From the NCBI GenBank assembly GCA_947494445.1, contig CANLVD010000006.1, forward strand, positions 124,001 through 188,000: a DNA stretch of 64,000 nt. Reading direction: 5' to 3'. Source of the stretch: an uncultured Paracoccaceae bacterium. Its GTDB lineage: Bacteria > Pseudomonadota > Alphaproteobacteria > Rhodobacterales > Rhodobacteraceae. Within the stretch, counting starts at the first letter, position 1. Every line of letters begins with the position of its first letter. Below are positions 6,062 to 15,793 of the stretch, piece after piece. The notes beneath the pieces are model-generated. The model ran no database searches. It was not told where the DNA came from and saw only the letters and a program-made list of their open reading frames with translations. A program made the translations under genes and the position numbers.

Positions 6062-8851
6062 ATGCCTGATGGAAGCCAAACAAAGATGATCAGCTTCACG
6101 CTCAACGGTGAGGCGGTCTCGGTGCCCGAGGGCTGGACGATCTGGGAAGCGGCCAACGGGCGCGGTCTGGTGATCCCGCATCTGTGTCACTCGGGCGAGA
6201 CCGGGTACAGGCCTGATGGCAACTGTCGGGCCTGCATGGTCGAGGTTGAGGGCGAGCGCACACTGGCGGCCTCTTGTATCCGTGAGGTGACCGAGGGCAT
6301 GATCGTCAATTCCGACACCGACAGAGCCGTCAAGGCGCGCAAGACAGTGGTCGAATTGCTGGTGGCTGATCAGCCTGACCGGGAAAAAGCACATGATGCG
6401 TCTTCCCGTTTCTGGGACACGGCTGATGATCAGGGCGTGACCGAGAGCCGGTTCCCGGCCATGGATCAGACCCGCGTGCCGCTTCTGGACGACAGCCATG
6501 TGGCGATGCGCGTCAATCTGGATGCCTGCATCCATTGCAATCTGTGTGTGCGGGCGTGCCGTGAGGTGCAGGTCAATGACGTGATCGGCATGGCAGGGCG
6601 TGGCCATGATGCGCAGATCGTTTTCGATATGGATGATCCCATGGGCGAAAGCTCCTGCGTGGCCTGCGGTGAATGCGTGCAGGCCTGTCCGACAGGTGCG
6701 CTGACCCCTGCCACCATGGTTGACGCCGAACAAAAGGGCGACAGCAAGGATTATGACCGTGAAGTCAAGTCAGTCTGCCCGTATTGCGGTGTCGGGTGCC
6801 AGTTGAGCTACAAGATCAAGGACGATAAGATCGCCTGGGTTGACGGCATCGACGGCCCGGCGAATGAGCAGCGTCTTTGCGTCAAGGGCCGGTTCGGGTT
6901 CGATTACATCGCGCACCCCCATCGTCTGACGAAACCCCTGATCCGACGCGAGGATGCGCCAGCCAAGGGGCTGAACGTCGACCCCGGCAATGTTCTGACG
7001 CATTTCCGGGAAGCCACTTGGGATGAGGCGCTGGACGCAGCCGCCAACGGCCTGAAGCGCCTGCGCGACGATACCGGTCAGCGGGTTGCGGGCTTTGGTT
7101 CGGCCAAGTGCTCCAACGAAGAGGCTTATCTCTTCCAGAAGCTGATCCGTCAGGGCTTCGGTCACAACAACGTTGATCACTGTACGCGTCTTTGCCATGC
7201 CTCATCCGTGGCAGCCTTGATGGAAAACGTTGGCTCGGGTGCTGTGACAGCCACCTTCAACGAGATTGAAAATGCGGATGTTGCCATCGTGATCGGGGCC
7301 AATCCGACCGAGAACCACCCGGTGGCGGCGACCTATTTCAAGCAGTTCGCCAAACGGGGAGGGAAGCTGATCGTCATGGATCCGCGCGGGCAGGGCCTCA
7401 AGCGCCATGCGACGCATATGCTACAGTTCCGCCCCGGTGCTGATGTCTCGATGCTCAATGCGATCATGCATGTGATTGTCGAAGAAGGGCTTTATGACGA
7501 GAATTACATCGGGGCCTACACTGAAAACTGGGAGGCCCAGAAGGCCCATCTGGCAGATTTCACGCCTGAGGCGATGTCCGAGATCTGCGGCATCTCGCCA
7601 GAGCAGTTGCGCGCTGTTGCCCGTGATTTTGCCTCTGCCAAGGCAGGCATGATTTTCTGGGGCATGGGCGTCAGCCAGCACATCCACGGCACCGACAATT
7701 CACGCTGCCTGATCTCGCTCGCATTGATGTGTGGTCAGGTGGGTAGGCCGGGCACGGGTCTGCATCCGTTGCGAGGCCAGAACAACGTGCAGGGCGCGTC
7801 CGATGCCGGTCTGATCCCAATGTTCCTGCCTGATTACCAGAGCGTCAAATCGGGTCCGGTGCGCGAAATGTTTGATGGCATCTGGGGCAGCGAGACCAAT
7901 CCAGAGCCCGGACTGACCGTGGTCGAGATCATAAACGCCATCTCGGCAGGTGACATTCGCGGCATGTATATCCTTGGCGAAAACCCGGCTATGTCCGACC
8001 CTGATGCCGATCATGCACGTGCCGCTTTGGCCAAGCTTGAGCATCTGGTTGTGCAGGACATCTTCCTGACGGAGACGGCAAATTATGCGGATGTCATTCT
8101 GCCAGCCGCCGCCTGGGCCGAAAAAACCGGCACAGTGACCAACACCAATCGCCAGGTGCAGATGGGACGTCCTGCCGTGTCGCCACCGGGCGAGGCGCAG
8201 GAAGACTGGTGGATCACTGTTGAGCTTGCCAAACGGCTTGGTCTGAACTGGACCTACTCTCATCCATCTGAGGTCTTCGGCGAGATGAAGCAATCGATGC
8301 ATTCCCTCGACAACATCACCTGGGAGCGGCTGGAAGGGGAGGCGGTGACCTATCCGTCGCTCAGCCCAACGGATCCGGGCCAGCCAGTTGTCTTTGGCGA
8401 TGGTTTCCCGCGTGACGACGGACGTGCAAAATTCACGCCAGCGAGTGTCATTGCGCCGGCTGAAGCTCCTGATGCGGAGTTCCCGATGATCCTGATCACC
8501 GGGCGGCAGTTGGAGCATTGGCACACCGGGTCGATGACGCGGCGCTCCATGGTGCTGGACGCGGTGGAGCCTGAGGCGAATTGCTCGCTGCATCCGCGCA
8601 CCTTGCGCGCGATGGGTGTGGAGCCGGGTCAGAAAATCCGGATCAGCACGCGGCGTGGCAGTGTCGAAGTGATGGCGCGAGCTGACAGGGCGGTGTCTGA
8701 GAACACGATTTTCCTGCCCTTTGCCTATGTCGAGGCGGCTGCGAACATCCTGACCAACCCGGCTTTGGATCCGTACGGCAAGATCCCCGAGTTCAAGTTT
8801 TCGGCAGCCAAGGCCGAAGCTCTGTCGAGCGATACCATCGCGGCAGAGTGA
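6062..8851 (+). CDS. fdsA: Formate dehydrogenase molybdenum subunit alpha (FdsA type)
   Basis: 929 residues from the ATG at 6062, preferred over an upstream TTG at 6023 because AAAGG lies about 9 bases before it. Domains in order: plant-type [2Fe-2S] (C42, C55, C58, C72), two [4Fe-4S] ferredoxin motifs (C156, C159, C162, C166 and C199, C202, C205, C209), the Mo-domain [4Fe-4S] motif (C239, C242, C246, C273) and the bis-MGD oxidoreductase body. The probable Mo ligand is C378 in CTRLCHASS, where some enzymes carry selenocysteine. It oxidises formate to CO2. No cysteines occur between C72 and C156, so the His-Cys3 cluster common in NuoG-like proteins is not visible. The fdsC/fdhD and fdsD accessory genes do not follow; a terminator does. 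Confidence 0.93.
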   Translation: MPDGSQTKMISFTLNGEAVSVPEGWTIWEAANGRGLVIPHLCHSGETGYRPDGNCRACMVEVEGERTLAASCIREVTEGMIVNSDTDRAVKARKTVVELLVADQPDREKAHDASSRFWDTADDQGVTESRFPAMDQTRVPLLDDSHVAMRVNLDACIHCNLCVRACREVQVNDVIGMAGRGHDAQIVFDMDDPMGESSCVACGECVQACPTGALTPATMVDAEQKGDSKDYDREVKSVCPYCGVGCQLSYKIKDDKIAWVDGIDGPANEQRLCVKGRFGFDYIAHPHRLTKPLIRREDAPAKGLNVDPGNVLTHFREATWDEALDAAANGLKRLRDDTGQRVAGFGSAKCSNEEAYLFQKLIRQGFGHNNVDHCTRLCHASSVAALMENVGSGAVTATFNEIENADVAIVIGANPTENHPVAATYFKQFAKRGGKLIVMDPRGQGLKRHATHMLQFRPGADVSMLNAIMHVIVEEGLYDENYIGAYTENWEAQKAHLADFTPEAMSEICGISPEQLRAVARDFASAKAGMIFWGMGVSQHIHGTDNSRCLISLALMCGQVGRPGTGLHPLRGQNNVQGASDAGLIPMFLPDYQSVKSGPVREMFDGIWGSETNPEPGLTVVEIINAISAGDIRGMYILGENPAMSDPDADHARAALAKLEHLVVQDIFLTETANYADVILPAAAWAEKTGTVTNTNRQVQMGRPAVSPPGEAQEDWWITVELAKRLGLNWTYSHPSEVFGEMKQSMHSLDNITWERLEGEAVTYPSLSPTDPGQPVVFGDGFPRDDGRAKFTPASVIAPAEAPDAEFPMILITGRQLEHWHTGSMTRRSMVLDAVEPEANCSLHPRTLRAMGVEPGQKIRISTRRGSVEVMARADRAVSENTIFLPFAYVEAAANILTNPALDPYGKIPEFKFSAAKAEALSSDTIAAE

Positions 8852-8876
8852 GTGCCTGACATCATGTAAGCTGCGT

Positions 8877-8903
8877 AAAGGCCCGCAATCGCGGGCCTTT
8901 TTT
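8877..8903 (+). terminator. Rho-independent terminator of the formate dehydrogenase operon
   Basis: A 10-bp perfect stem (AAAGGCCCGC / GCGGGCCTTT), loop AATC, then six T residues ending at 8903. It lies 25 bases after the fdsA stop. Confidence 0.92.
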
Positions 8904-8965
8904 GATTTAACAATGGCGGTTCTGGGTGATGATGAAGTGATTGCGCCGGATTGGCACTTGGCCTA

Positions 8966-8975
8966 TGGTATACCA
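8966..8975. promoter_or_regulatory. Palindrome TGGTATACCA, candidate GntR autoregulatory operator
   Basis: A perfect 10-bp palindrome, 44 bp upstream of the GntR start at 9020. It shares the TGGTA.ACCA core with the site at 2739-2754. FCD-type GntR regulators commonly bind such GT..AC palindromes next to their own genes. No other TGGTAnACCA site was noticed in the intergenic regions I read, apart from the imperfect one at 14690. Confidence 0.55.
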
Positions 8976-9019
8976 ATGGACCAGATTCTGATTTCTCCCA
9001 TAACGTTTGGAGGCAGCCG

Positions 9020-9718
9020 GTGAAACTGAGCCCGCTGCCAGAGACGTTCACGCTGAAAGATCAGATCTATGAGCGTCTGCGCCAAGCCATCATCGAGATG
9101 AACATCTATGACGATGATGCCAATCTGCGGCTGGACGAGCGGTCGCTTGCCGAACAACTGGGCATTTCCCGTACCCCGCTGCGTGAAGCCCTTGCCCGGC
9201 TTGAGCAGGAGGGGTTCGTCGAGGTCAAGGCCCGGCGCGGCGTGTTTGTTAGACGCAAGACGCAAACAGAAATTCTGGAAATGATTGTCGCCTGGGCGGC
9301 TCTGGAAAGCATGGCGGCCCGTCTGGCCGCGGAAACCGCTGCGGCCGAGCAGATTGCAGGTTTGCGGCGCCATGCGATGAAAAACAGCGAAAGCTCGGCC
9401 CGTGCGGATCTGGGTGAATATTCGGACGCCAACATTCGCTTTCACCAGAAGATACTGGAACTGAGCGGCGTGGCGTTGCTCAAGGACCTCGCCGACAGTC
9501 TGTTTGTTCACATGTACGCTGTGCGCAGGCGCGCGCTGGAAGAGGGCGACCGGGCGGCACATTCGGTTGTGGATCACATGGAAATCATCGAGGCGATCGA
9601 GACCCGGGACGCAGCCTTGGCCGAACGTCTGGTGCGCGAACACACAATGAAGCTTCATGCTCATGTCAAACGGACGTGGGACATGATGGAATTCAAAAGA
9701 CAACAAAACGCCAACTGA
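9020..9718 (+). CDS. GntR-family (FCD-type) regulator of the oxalate genes
   Basis: 232 residues from a GTG at 9020 with a strong GGAGG six bases upstream; this start removes an unconserved leader. Residues about 10-75 are the GntR winged helix ([34 protein letters not shown]), and the rest is the all-helical FCD ligand domain, with likely metal-binding His/Asp positions around [11 protein letters not shown] and DHMEIIEAI. It is followed after 31 bp by oxc on the same strand, so it probably heads or sits in that operon. Such regulators usually repress in the absence of an acid ligand. The effector is not known; oxalate, oxalyl-CoA or formyl-CoA would fit the context. Confidence 0.88.
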   Translation: MKLSPLPETFTLKDQIYERLRQAIIEMNIYDDDANLRLDERSLAEQLGISRTPLREALARLEQEGFVEVKARRGVFVRRKTQTEILEMIVAWAALESMAARLAAETAAAEQIAGLRRHAMKNSESSARADLGEYSDANIRFHQKILELSGVALLKDLADSLFVHMYAVRRRALEEGDRAAHSVVDHMEIIEAIETRDAALAERLVREHTMKLHAHVKRTWDMMEFKRQQNAN

Positions 9719-9749
9719 TCCAGAACATCAGTCGGAGGGAGGGTTTAAC

Positions 9750-11477
9750 ATGACAGACCAGACCAAAATCGAACCGGAAGCTCAGGCTTTGACCGATGGG
9801 TTTCATTTGCTGATTGATGCCTTGAAGCTGAATGATATCAATACGATATACGGCGTTCCTGGCATTCCGATCACGGATCTGGGGCGCATGGCGCAAGCCG
9901 CGGGTATTCGGGTTCTGTCGTTCCGGCACGAGCAGAATGCAGGCAATGCCGCAGCCATCGCAGGTTACCTGACGAAAAAACCCGGCGTGTGCCTGACTGT
10001 TTCGGCGCCGGGGTTTCTGAACGGCCTGACGGCACTTGCCCATGCCACGACGAACTGCTGGCCGATGATCCTGATCTCGGGCTCGTCCGAGCGGGAGGTC
10101 GTGGATCTGATGCAGGGCGACTATGAAGAGATGGACCAGCTGGCCATCGCCAAGCCTTTGTGCAAAGCGGCTTACCGCATTCTGCATGCCGAGGACATTG
10201 GCATAGGAGTTGCGCGCGCCATCCGTGCCGCGGTTTCCGGCCGTCCGGGCGGCGTGTATCTGGACATTCCTGGCGCGCTTCTCGGGCAGGTGATGGATGA
10301 GGTCGAGGGCCAGAAATCTCTGGTCAAGGTGATCGACGCGGCACCTGCGCAACTTCCTGGACCCGAAGCTGTTTCGCGCGCTCTGGACGTCATCAAATCA
10401 GCCCAGAAGCCATTGATTATTCTGGGAAAAGGCGCGTCCTACGCGCAGGTCGACGATCTGGTCAAAGACTTTGTCGAAAAGAGCGGCATTCCCTATCTTC
10501 CAATGAGTATGGCCAAGGGTTTGTTGCCCGACACCCATCCGCAATCCGCCGGGGCTGCACGCTCGCTGGTGCTCAAGGAAAGTGACGTCGTCATCATGGT
10601 TGGTGCGCGTCTGAACTGGCTGCTCAGCCACGGCAAGGGCAAGCAGTGGGGTGCGCCGCACTCGACCAAATTCGTGCAGATCGACATCGAGCCGCGCGAA
10701 ATGGACAGCAATGTCGAGATTGCAGCGCCCCTTGTGGGTGACATCGGATCCTGCCTTGGGGCTCTGGTTGACGGCATGGGCGACAATTGGGCCAAGCCGC
10801 CATCGGACTGGATCGATGCGGTCAACGCCAAGCGGGATGCAAACATCGCCCGCATGGCACCGACACTGCAGAACAACGCCTCCCCGATGAACTATGCGGG
10901 CGCACTGGGCGCGCTGCGGACCATCATCGCTGAGCGGCCTGATGCGATTTTGGTCAATGAAGGCGCCAACACACTCGATTTCGCGCGTTCCATCATCGAC
11001 ATGTATAAGCCGCGCAAGCGTCTGGATGTTGGCACATGGGGCGTGATGGGCGTCGGCATGGGTTCTGCCATTGCTGCTGCGGTCGAGACCGGCTGTCCGG
11101 TTCTGGCAGTTGAGGGCGATAGCGCCTTTGGCTTTTCGGGGATGGAGGTGGAGACGATCTGCCGCTACAAACTGCCGGTCTGCATTGTCGTCTTCAACAA
11201 CAACGGCATTTATCGCGGCACGGATGTGAACACTTCCGGCTCTGACGATGTGGCCCCCACTGTCTTTGTGGAAAACAGCCGATATGACCTGATGATGCAG
11301 GCATTCGGCGGCGAGGGCGTGCATGTTACCAATCCCGATGAGTTGTCGCGCGCGGTCAATGCCGCCATGGACAGCGGCAAGCCAACCTTGATTAACGCGG
11401 CAATCGATCCAGCTGCGGGCAAGGAAAGCGGCAATATCGGAAATCTGAACCCGGTCAGCGTTGTAGGCAAGAAGTGA
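9750..11477 (+). CDS. oxc: Oxalyl-CoA decarboxylase
   Basis: 575 residues, close to the length of the Oxalobacter enzyme (568), and the sequence follows it closely through [17 protein letters not shown] and QGDYEEMDQ. It is a ThDP-dependent enzyme: the ThDP-activating glutamate is E61 in FRHEQNAG, and the Mg/ThDP motif begins G456-D457-S458 and ends NNNG. It converts oxalyl-CoA to formyl-CoA and CO2 in the cytoplasm. GGAGGGAGGG lies just before the start. The next gene is the CoA transferase that regenerates oxalyl-CoA, and a formate dehydrogenase operon lies upstream, so the whole route from oxalate to CO2 is encoded within 10 kb. Confidence 0.95.
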   Translation: MTDQTKIEPEAQALTDGFHLLIDALKLNDINTIYGVPGIPITDLGRMAQAAGIRVLSFRHEQNAGNAAAIAGYLTKKPGVCLTVSAPGFLNGLTALAHATTNCWPMILISGSSEREVVDLMQGDYEEMDQLAIAKPLCKAAYRILHAEDIGIGVARAIRAAVSGRPGGVYLDIPGALLGQVMDEVEGQKSLVKVIDAAPAQLPGPEAVSRALDVIKSAQKPLIILGKGASYAQVDDLVKDFVEKSGIPYLPMSMAKGLLPDTHPQSAGAARSLVLKESDVVIMVGARLNWLLSHGKGKQWGAPHSTKFVQIDIEPREMDSNVEIAAPLVGDIGSCLGALVDGMGDNWAKPPSDWIDAVNAKRDANIARMAPTLQNNASPMNYAGALGALRTIIAERPDAILVNEGANTLDFARSIIDMYKPRKRLDVGTWGVMGVGMGSAIAAAVETGCPVLAVEGDSAFGFSGMEVETICRYKLPVCIVVFNNNGIYRGTDVNTSGSDDVAPTVFVENSRYDLMMQAFGGEGVHVTNPDELSRAVNAAMDSGKPTLINAAIDPAAGKESGNIGNLNPVSVVGKK

Positions 11478-11513
11478 CGCCAGATCCCCGGAACGACTTA
11501 GAAGGACAGTGAG

Positions 11514-12788
11514 ATGAAAGCTCTTGAAGGCGTAAAAATTCTGGATTTCACCCATGTGCAGTCGGGCCCGACCTGTACGCAGCTTCTGGCGTGGTTCGGA
11601 GCTGACGTGATCAAGGTGGAGCGTCCGGGAGTGGGGGATGCGACCCGCAAGCAGCTGGTCGATGTGCCCGGCGCAGACAGTCTTTATTTCACGATGCTGA
11701 ACCACAACAAGCGGTCCATCGAGCTGAACTCGAAAAACGAGACTGGCAAGGAGGTGCTGACGCGCCTGATCGAAACCTGCGATGTGCTGGTCGAAAACTT
11801 TGCCCCCGGCGCGCTCGACCGGATGGGCTTTTCTTGGGAGCGGATTCAGGAGATCAACCCGCGGATCATCATGGCCTCGGTCAAGGGATTTGGTCCCGGC
11901 AAATACGAGGATTGCAAGGTCTACGAGAACGTAGCCCAATGTGCTGGCGGTGCGGCGTCTACCACCGGTTTTCTTGATGGCCCACCCGTGGTGACCGGTG
12001 CACAGATCGGCGACAGCGGTACCGGACTGCATCTTGCACTTGGCATCGTTACAGCTTTGTTTCAGCGGGAAAAATCAGGACGCGGACAAAAGGTTCTGGC
12101 ACCGATGCAGGATGGCGTGATCAACCTGTGCCGTGTCAAGCTGCGTGACCAGCAACGTCTGGCTGCGGGCCCGCTCAAGGAATACAGCCAGTTTGGTGAA
12201 GGCATCGAATTTGGCGAGGCAACGCCGCGTGCAGGCAACGACAGCGGTGGAGGCCAGCCGGGCCGGATCCTGAAATGCAAGGGCTGGGAGACCGATCCGA
12301 ACGCATACACCTATTTCATCACGCAGGCGGCTGTCTGGAAGAACATCTGTGACGTGATCGGCGCGGAGGAGTGGAAAGAGGCAGAGGGTTATGCCACGCC
12401 GCCCGAGCGTCTGGACAAACTCAACGAGATTTTTGGACGGATCGAAGAGTGGACAATGACCAAGACCAAGTTCGAGGTCATGGACATTTGCAACCCGCTC
12501 AACATCCCCGTTGGCCCGATCCTAAGCACCAAGGAAATCATGGATGATGACGGTTTGCGCAAGACCGGGACCATCGTGGATGTCGAGCATCCAGAGCGGG
12601 GCACTTATGTCTCGGTAGGCTGCCCGATCAAACTGAGTGACAGCCCCGTGGAGGTGACCCGCTCTCCGCTCTTGGGCGAGCACACCACCGAGATCCTGAG
12701 CGAGGTGTTGGGCTATTCGGGTGACCAGCTTGACGAAGTGATTGCCTCTGGCGCAGTCGGCACGCCCAAACCGATGGCTGCCGAGTGA
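11514..12788 (+). CDS. frc: Formyl-CoA:oxalate CoA-transferase
   Basis: 424 residues, a class III CoA-transferase (CaiB/BaiF family) of the usual length. The catalytic aspartate is D167 in [11 protein letters not shown], equivalent to Asp169 of the Oxalobacter enzyme, and the mobile glycine loop GGGQPG is present. It moves CoA from formyl-CoA to oxalate, giving oxalyl-CoA for the upstream oxc product and free formate for the formate dehydrogenase. It lies 36 bp after oxc, with AGAAGGA before the start, and is almost certainly co-transcribed with it. CaiB/BaiF enzymes vary in substrate, but adjacency to oxc makes this assignment strong. Confidence 0.93.
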   Translation: MKALEGVKILDFTHVQSGPTCTQLLAWFGADVIKVERPGVGDATRKQLVDVPGADSLYFTMLNHNKRSIELNSKNETGKEVLTRLIETCDVLVENFAPGALDRMGFSWERIQEINPRIIMASVKGFGPGKYEDCKVYENVAQCAGGAASTTGFLDGPPVVTGAQIGDSGTGLHLALGIVTALFQREKSGRGQKVLAPMQDGVINLCRVKLRDQQRLAAGPLKEYSQFGEGIEFGEATPRAGNDSGGGQPGRILKCKGWETDPNAYTYFITQAAVWKNICDVIGAEEWKEAEGYATPPERLDKLNEIFGRIEEWTMTKTKFEVMDICNPLNIPVGPILSTKEIMDDDGLRKTGTIVDVEHPERGTYVSVGCPIKLSDSPVEVTRSPLLGEHTTEILSEVLGYSGDQLDEVIASGAVGTPKPMAAE

Positions 12789-12849
12789 ACAACATTTTAC
12801 GAAGACGCCGGCGACAAGACCGGCGCTCCGCCACCCAAGGGAGACAAAG

Positions 12850-13764
12850 ATGCGTCTGATCGTGATGGGCCAGCAGGCCTTCGGCAAAGATACGCTGCAA
12901 ACCGTGCTGGATGCCGGTATTGATGAGGTTGTGGCGGTCTATTGCGAGCCTGATCGTGAGGGCAAGCCCGTGGATCCGATCAAGGAATGCGCTCTGGAGC
13001 ACGGTCTGCCGGTCTATCAGCCGGGATCATTTGGCGATGCAGAAGTGGCCCAACTGGCCAGTCTGAATGCAGATCTGATGCTGATGGCCTTCGTCAACGT
13101 CTTTGTTCCCGAAGCCGCCCGGGATACGCCTAAACATGGCTCGATCTGTTTCCACCCCTCGCTCCTGCCGCTGTATCGCGGACCATCTGCGGTCAACTGG
13201 CCGATCATCATGGGGGATACAAAGTCTGGGTTCTCCTGGTTCTATCCCACAGACGGGTTGGACGAGGGCGATGTGCTGATGCAGTGGGAGTGTGAAATCG
13301 GACCCGATGACACGGTGATCGATCTGTACTTCAAAAAGATATATCCCGCAGCGATTGCCAGCGTGCTGAACGTTGTGAATGCGTATCGCGACGGAAATCC
13401 ACCCCGCACGGCTCAGGATGAAAGCAAGGCCACATACGAGCGACGTTGCACGGCCAAACATGCGCGCATCGACTGGAACAAGCCGGTGGCGCAGGTCTAC
13501 AATTTGATCCGAGGCACCAACCCGGCACCGGGAGCCTGGACCACACTCAATGGCACTCAGGTGCAGGTCTATGATGCCGAACGGGTGCCGGGCGACGGGG
13601 TTTCCTCGAAGATCATGGATGTCTCGGACGCGGGCGTCGTGGTCCAATGCATCGGTGGCCGTATTCTGGTCAAACGGGTCAAGCCTGCTGGTGGAACAAA
13701 ACAGGCTGCTGCAGAATGGGCAGGGCAGGTGAGCCTCGAAAAAGGCGCCGTGATCGGTGACTGA
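12850..13764 (+). CDS. Stand-alone formyltransferase/hydrolase resembling the N-terminal half of 10-formyl-THF dehydrogenase
   Basis: 304 residues from the ATG at 12850 (AAGGGAGA upstream). The N-terminal Formyl_trans domain has the active-site signature FHPSLLPLYRG with H102, and the catalytic aspartate is D138 in DGLDEGD, 36 residues later as in Fmt and ALDH1L1. A Formyl_trans_C-like tail follows (about 205-300). The sequence is closer to the hydrolase half of 10-formyltetrahydrofolate dehydrogenase (VIGQ-like start, HPSLLP, GFSxF, GLDxGD, WD.PAxxIxNxIRG) than to Met-tRNA formyltransferase. No aldehyde dehydrogenase half follows. In the oxalate operon it may move or hydrolyse formyl groups between tetrahydrofolate and CoA metabolism; that role is inference. 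Confidence 0.85.
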   Translation: MRLIVMGQQAFGKDTLQTVLDAGIDEVVAVYCEPDREGKPVDPIKECALEHGLPVYQPGSFGDAEVAQLASLNADLMLMAFVNVFVPEAARDTPKHGSICFHPSLLPLYRGPSAVNWPIIMGDTKSGFSWFYPTDGLDEGDVLMQWECEIGPDDTVIDLYFKKIYPAAIASVLNVVNAYRDGNPPRTAQDESKATYERRCTAKHARIDWNKPVAQVYNLIRGTNPAPGAWTTLNGTQVQVYDAERVPGDGVSSKIMDVSDAGVVVQCIGGRILVKRVKPAGGTKQAAAEWAGQVSLEKGAVIGD

Positions 13765-13793
13765 GCACTGCGCGACATCTCGAAGGATAGGTC

Positions 13794-14651
13794 ATGATAC
13801 GTAAGATCACAGTGCCGGTGCGCGGCGATGGAAAGGGTGACAATGTCGTTGGCCACGCGGCCATTCTGGCCCGGCGTTTCAATGCGCATGTCGAGATCAC
13901 CCATTGCCGTCCTCGGCCTGAAGATCTGTTGCCTTATGGCGTGCCGATCCCCGATTTTCTGCGCAAGCAAATCCGCGAGCAGGCAACCGCGGTTGCGGAC
14001 ATCGAAGAAGAGGGATTGCGGGCCGAGTTGCAGGACCTCGTCGTGACACTTGGTCTGACCCTGAGCGATACACCAGATGGCACCAAGCCAACGGTTTCCT
14101 TCGTCGAGGAAAGCGGACGTCAGGTTGATGTGATCCGGCGCCATGGCCGTCTGGCCGATCTGGTGGCCGTCGCAAAGCCCGATCTGGACCGGAACCTCGG
14201 GTCCAACACACTGAAAGCCGCAATCTTCAACGCTGGCACGCCAGTTCTGATGTGCCCCGCGCGAGAAACACTTCCGGCGACACTTGGCAGCCATCTGGCG
14301 CTGGCATGGAACGGCAGTGCCCAGTCGGCCCGGGCGCTGTCTCAGGCGCTGCCCCTGATGCGCCACGCCGAGACGGTGTCACTCCTGTCCAATGGTACTG
14401 ATGCCGGACCCGGCACCGCATTGGCCGACGCCGAGCAGTTTCTGTCTCTGCATGGGGTCAAAACCCGCAGCGTTGCCTTCCCCGCAGGAAAGACGGTCGG
14501 GAAATTGTTGCTGGAAACTGCCAAGGCCGAAGGCGCCGATATGCTGGTCATGGGAGCCTACAGCGAAAGCCATGAACGCGAGACCCTGTTCGGGGGCAAT
14601 ACTCAAGTCGTGGTCGACACATCTGAAATACCGATATTGTTCAGTCATTAA
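13794..14651 (+). CDS. Universal stress protein, two tandem UspA domains
   Basis: 285 residues with two UspA-like folds. The first (about 1-135) begins IRKITVPVRGDGKG. The second (about 158-285) begins SHLALAWNGSAQSARAL and contains the ATP-binding-like stretch MGAYSESHERETLFGGNT. The protein is cytoplasmic with no membrane segment. It lies 29 bp after the formyltransferase and is probably the last gene of the gntR-oxc-frc operon. UspA proteins bind nucleotides and support survival; a specific link to oxalate or formyl stress is only suggested by position. Confidence 0.85.
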   Translation: MIRKITVPVRGDGKGDNVVGHAAILARRFNAHVEITHCRPRPEDLLPYGVPIPDFLRKQIREQATAVADIEEEGLRAELQDLVVTLGLTLSDTPDGTKPTVSFVEESGRQVDVIRRHGRLADLVAVAKPDLDRNLGSNTLKAAIFNAGTPVLMCPARETLPATLGSHLALAWNGSAQSARALSQALPLMRHAETVSLLSNGTDAGPGTALADAEQFLSLHGVKTRSVAFPAGKTVGKLLLETAKAEGADMLVMGAYSESHERETLFGGNTQVVVDTSEIPILFSH

Positions 14652-14689
14652 CGAGGAGTAGAAAAAAAATCTCGATTTACCAATAAGCT

Positions 14690-14715
14690 GGTACTACCTT
14701 TTGCTCACCGAGCAA
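14690..14715. promoter_or_regulatory. Candidate regulatory region before the TTT transporter
   Basis: TGGTACTACC (14690-14699) resembles the TGGTA..ACC sites at 2739 and 8966 but has one extra central base. It is followed directly by a perfect inverted repeat TTGCTC-acc-GAGCAA (14701-14715). Both lie in the 135-bp gap before tctC, so the transporter probably has its own promoter here. Confidence 0.3.
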
Positions 14716-14786
14716 TGCCCCGCTGACAATGTTCACGCAGATGAGCAAGTTCAGCATCGATAACTGAAGCCACGGGAGAATAGAGA

Positions 14787-15764
14787 ATGACACTTTCCAA
14801 ACGGAATTTTATGGGACTGGTCGGCGCCGCTGCGTTTGCCCTTTCAACTGTCCCAGCCACAGTAATGGCATTTGAGCCCACAAAGCCGATCGATTTCGTG
14901 ATCATGGCCGGTAAGGGCGGCGGCGCTGACAAGATGGCCCGCCTGATGCAGTCGATTGTTGAGCAGGAAAACCTCACCAACCGTCCACTGGTTCCAACCA
15001 ACAAATCCGGTGGGTCCGGTGCCGAGGCACTGGTTCACATGAAGGGTGCAAGCGATCCTGATCACACGATCATGGTGACCCTGAACTCGTTCTTCACAAC
15101 ACCTCTGCGTCAGCCTGGCCTGGGCGTGGACATCATGGAATTTGCCCCTGTCGGTCGTATGGCCGAGGACACTTTCCTGCTTTGGGTCCACAAGGATGAG
15201 GGCATCACCTCGTTCGAGCAGTACCTTGCAGCAGCTAAAGAGCGTGGTTCTGACTGGGTCATGGGTGGTACGGGTAAAAACTCCGAAGACAACATCATCA
15301 CCGACTTCCTGAACAACAACTACGGTCTGTCCATGAAGTACATCCCCTACAAGGGCGGTGGCGAGGTTGCCAAGCAGGTGGCCGGTAAGCAGATCACATC
15401 CTCTGTGAACAACCCATCTGAGGCGCTTGGCTTCTTTGAGAGCGGCGACATGGTGCCACTGGTGGCCTTCACCGACGAGCGTCTGCCGATGTTCCCCGAT
15501 GTGCCAACGCTGAAAGAGGCGGGAGGCGATTTCTCCTACTTCATGCAGCGTGCGGTTGTGGGTGCACCGGGCATGTCTGATGATGCGGCAGCCTACTACA
15601 CGGATCTGTTCACCAAGGTCTACAACTCTGCTGCCTGGCAGAAGTACAAGTCTGACAAGTCGCTCATGGGTGACTTCATGGCTGGTGGTGACCTGAAATC
15701 CTATTGGGACACCCAGCGCACACGTCATGAGGGCATCCTCAAGGCGTCTGGCGCAATCAACTGA
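14787..15764 (+). CDS. tctC: Tripartite tricarboxylate transporter, periplasmic substrate-binding protein (TctC)
   Basis: 325 residues with a signal peptide (SKRNFMGLVGAAAFALSTV, cleavage near VMA-FEP). The mature protein is a BugT/TctC periplasmic binding protein, recognisable from KPIDFVIMAGKGGGADKMAR, the middle IPYKGGGEVAKQ and VPTLKEAG near the C-terminus. It delivers a carboxylated solute to the TctA/TctB membrane pair encoded next. TctC proteins bind diverse carboxylates, so the ligand cannot be read from sequence. Its place after an oxalate operon suggests a related acid, but the 135-bp gap and separate promoter region weaken that link. Confidence 0.9.
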   Translation: MTLSKRNFMGLVGAAAFALSTVPATVMAFEPTKPIDFVIMAGKGGGADKMARLMQSIVEQENLTNRPLVPTNKSGGSGAEALVHMKGASDPDHTIMVTLNSFFTTPLRQPGLGVDIMEFAPVGRMAEDTFLLWVHKDEGITSFEQYLAAAKERGSDWVMGGTGKNSEDNIITDFLNNNYGLSMKYIPYKGGGEVAKQVAGKQITSSVNNPSEALGFFESGDMVPLVAFTDERLPMFPDVPTLKEAGGDFSYFMQRAVVGAPGMSDDAAAYYTDLFTKVYNSAAWQKYKSDKSLMGDFMAGGDLKSYWDTQRTRHEGILKASGAIN

Positions 15765-15793
15765 GCTGAAATCAGGGGCAGGGAGCGTCAGGA

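Noticed and set aside
10398-12032. Long open frame (544 codons) on the minus strand across oxc and frc
   Set aside because: It is antisense to two strongly identified genes, has no recognisable domain and looks like a codon-bias shadow in GC-rich DNA. The same applies to the plus-strand frames at 50198-51619 (opposite pepN) and 62139-63254 (opposite gci).
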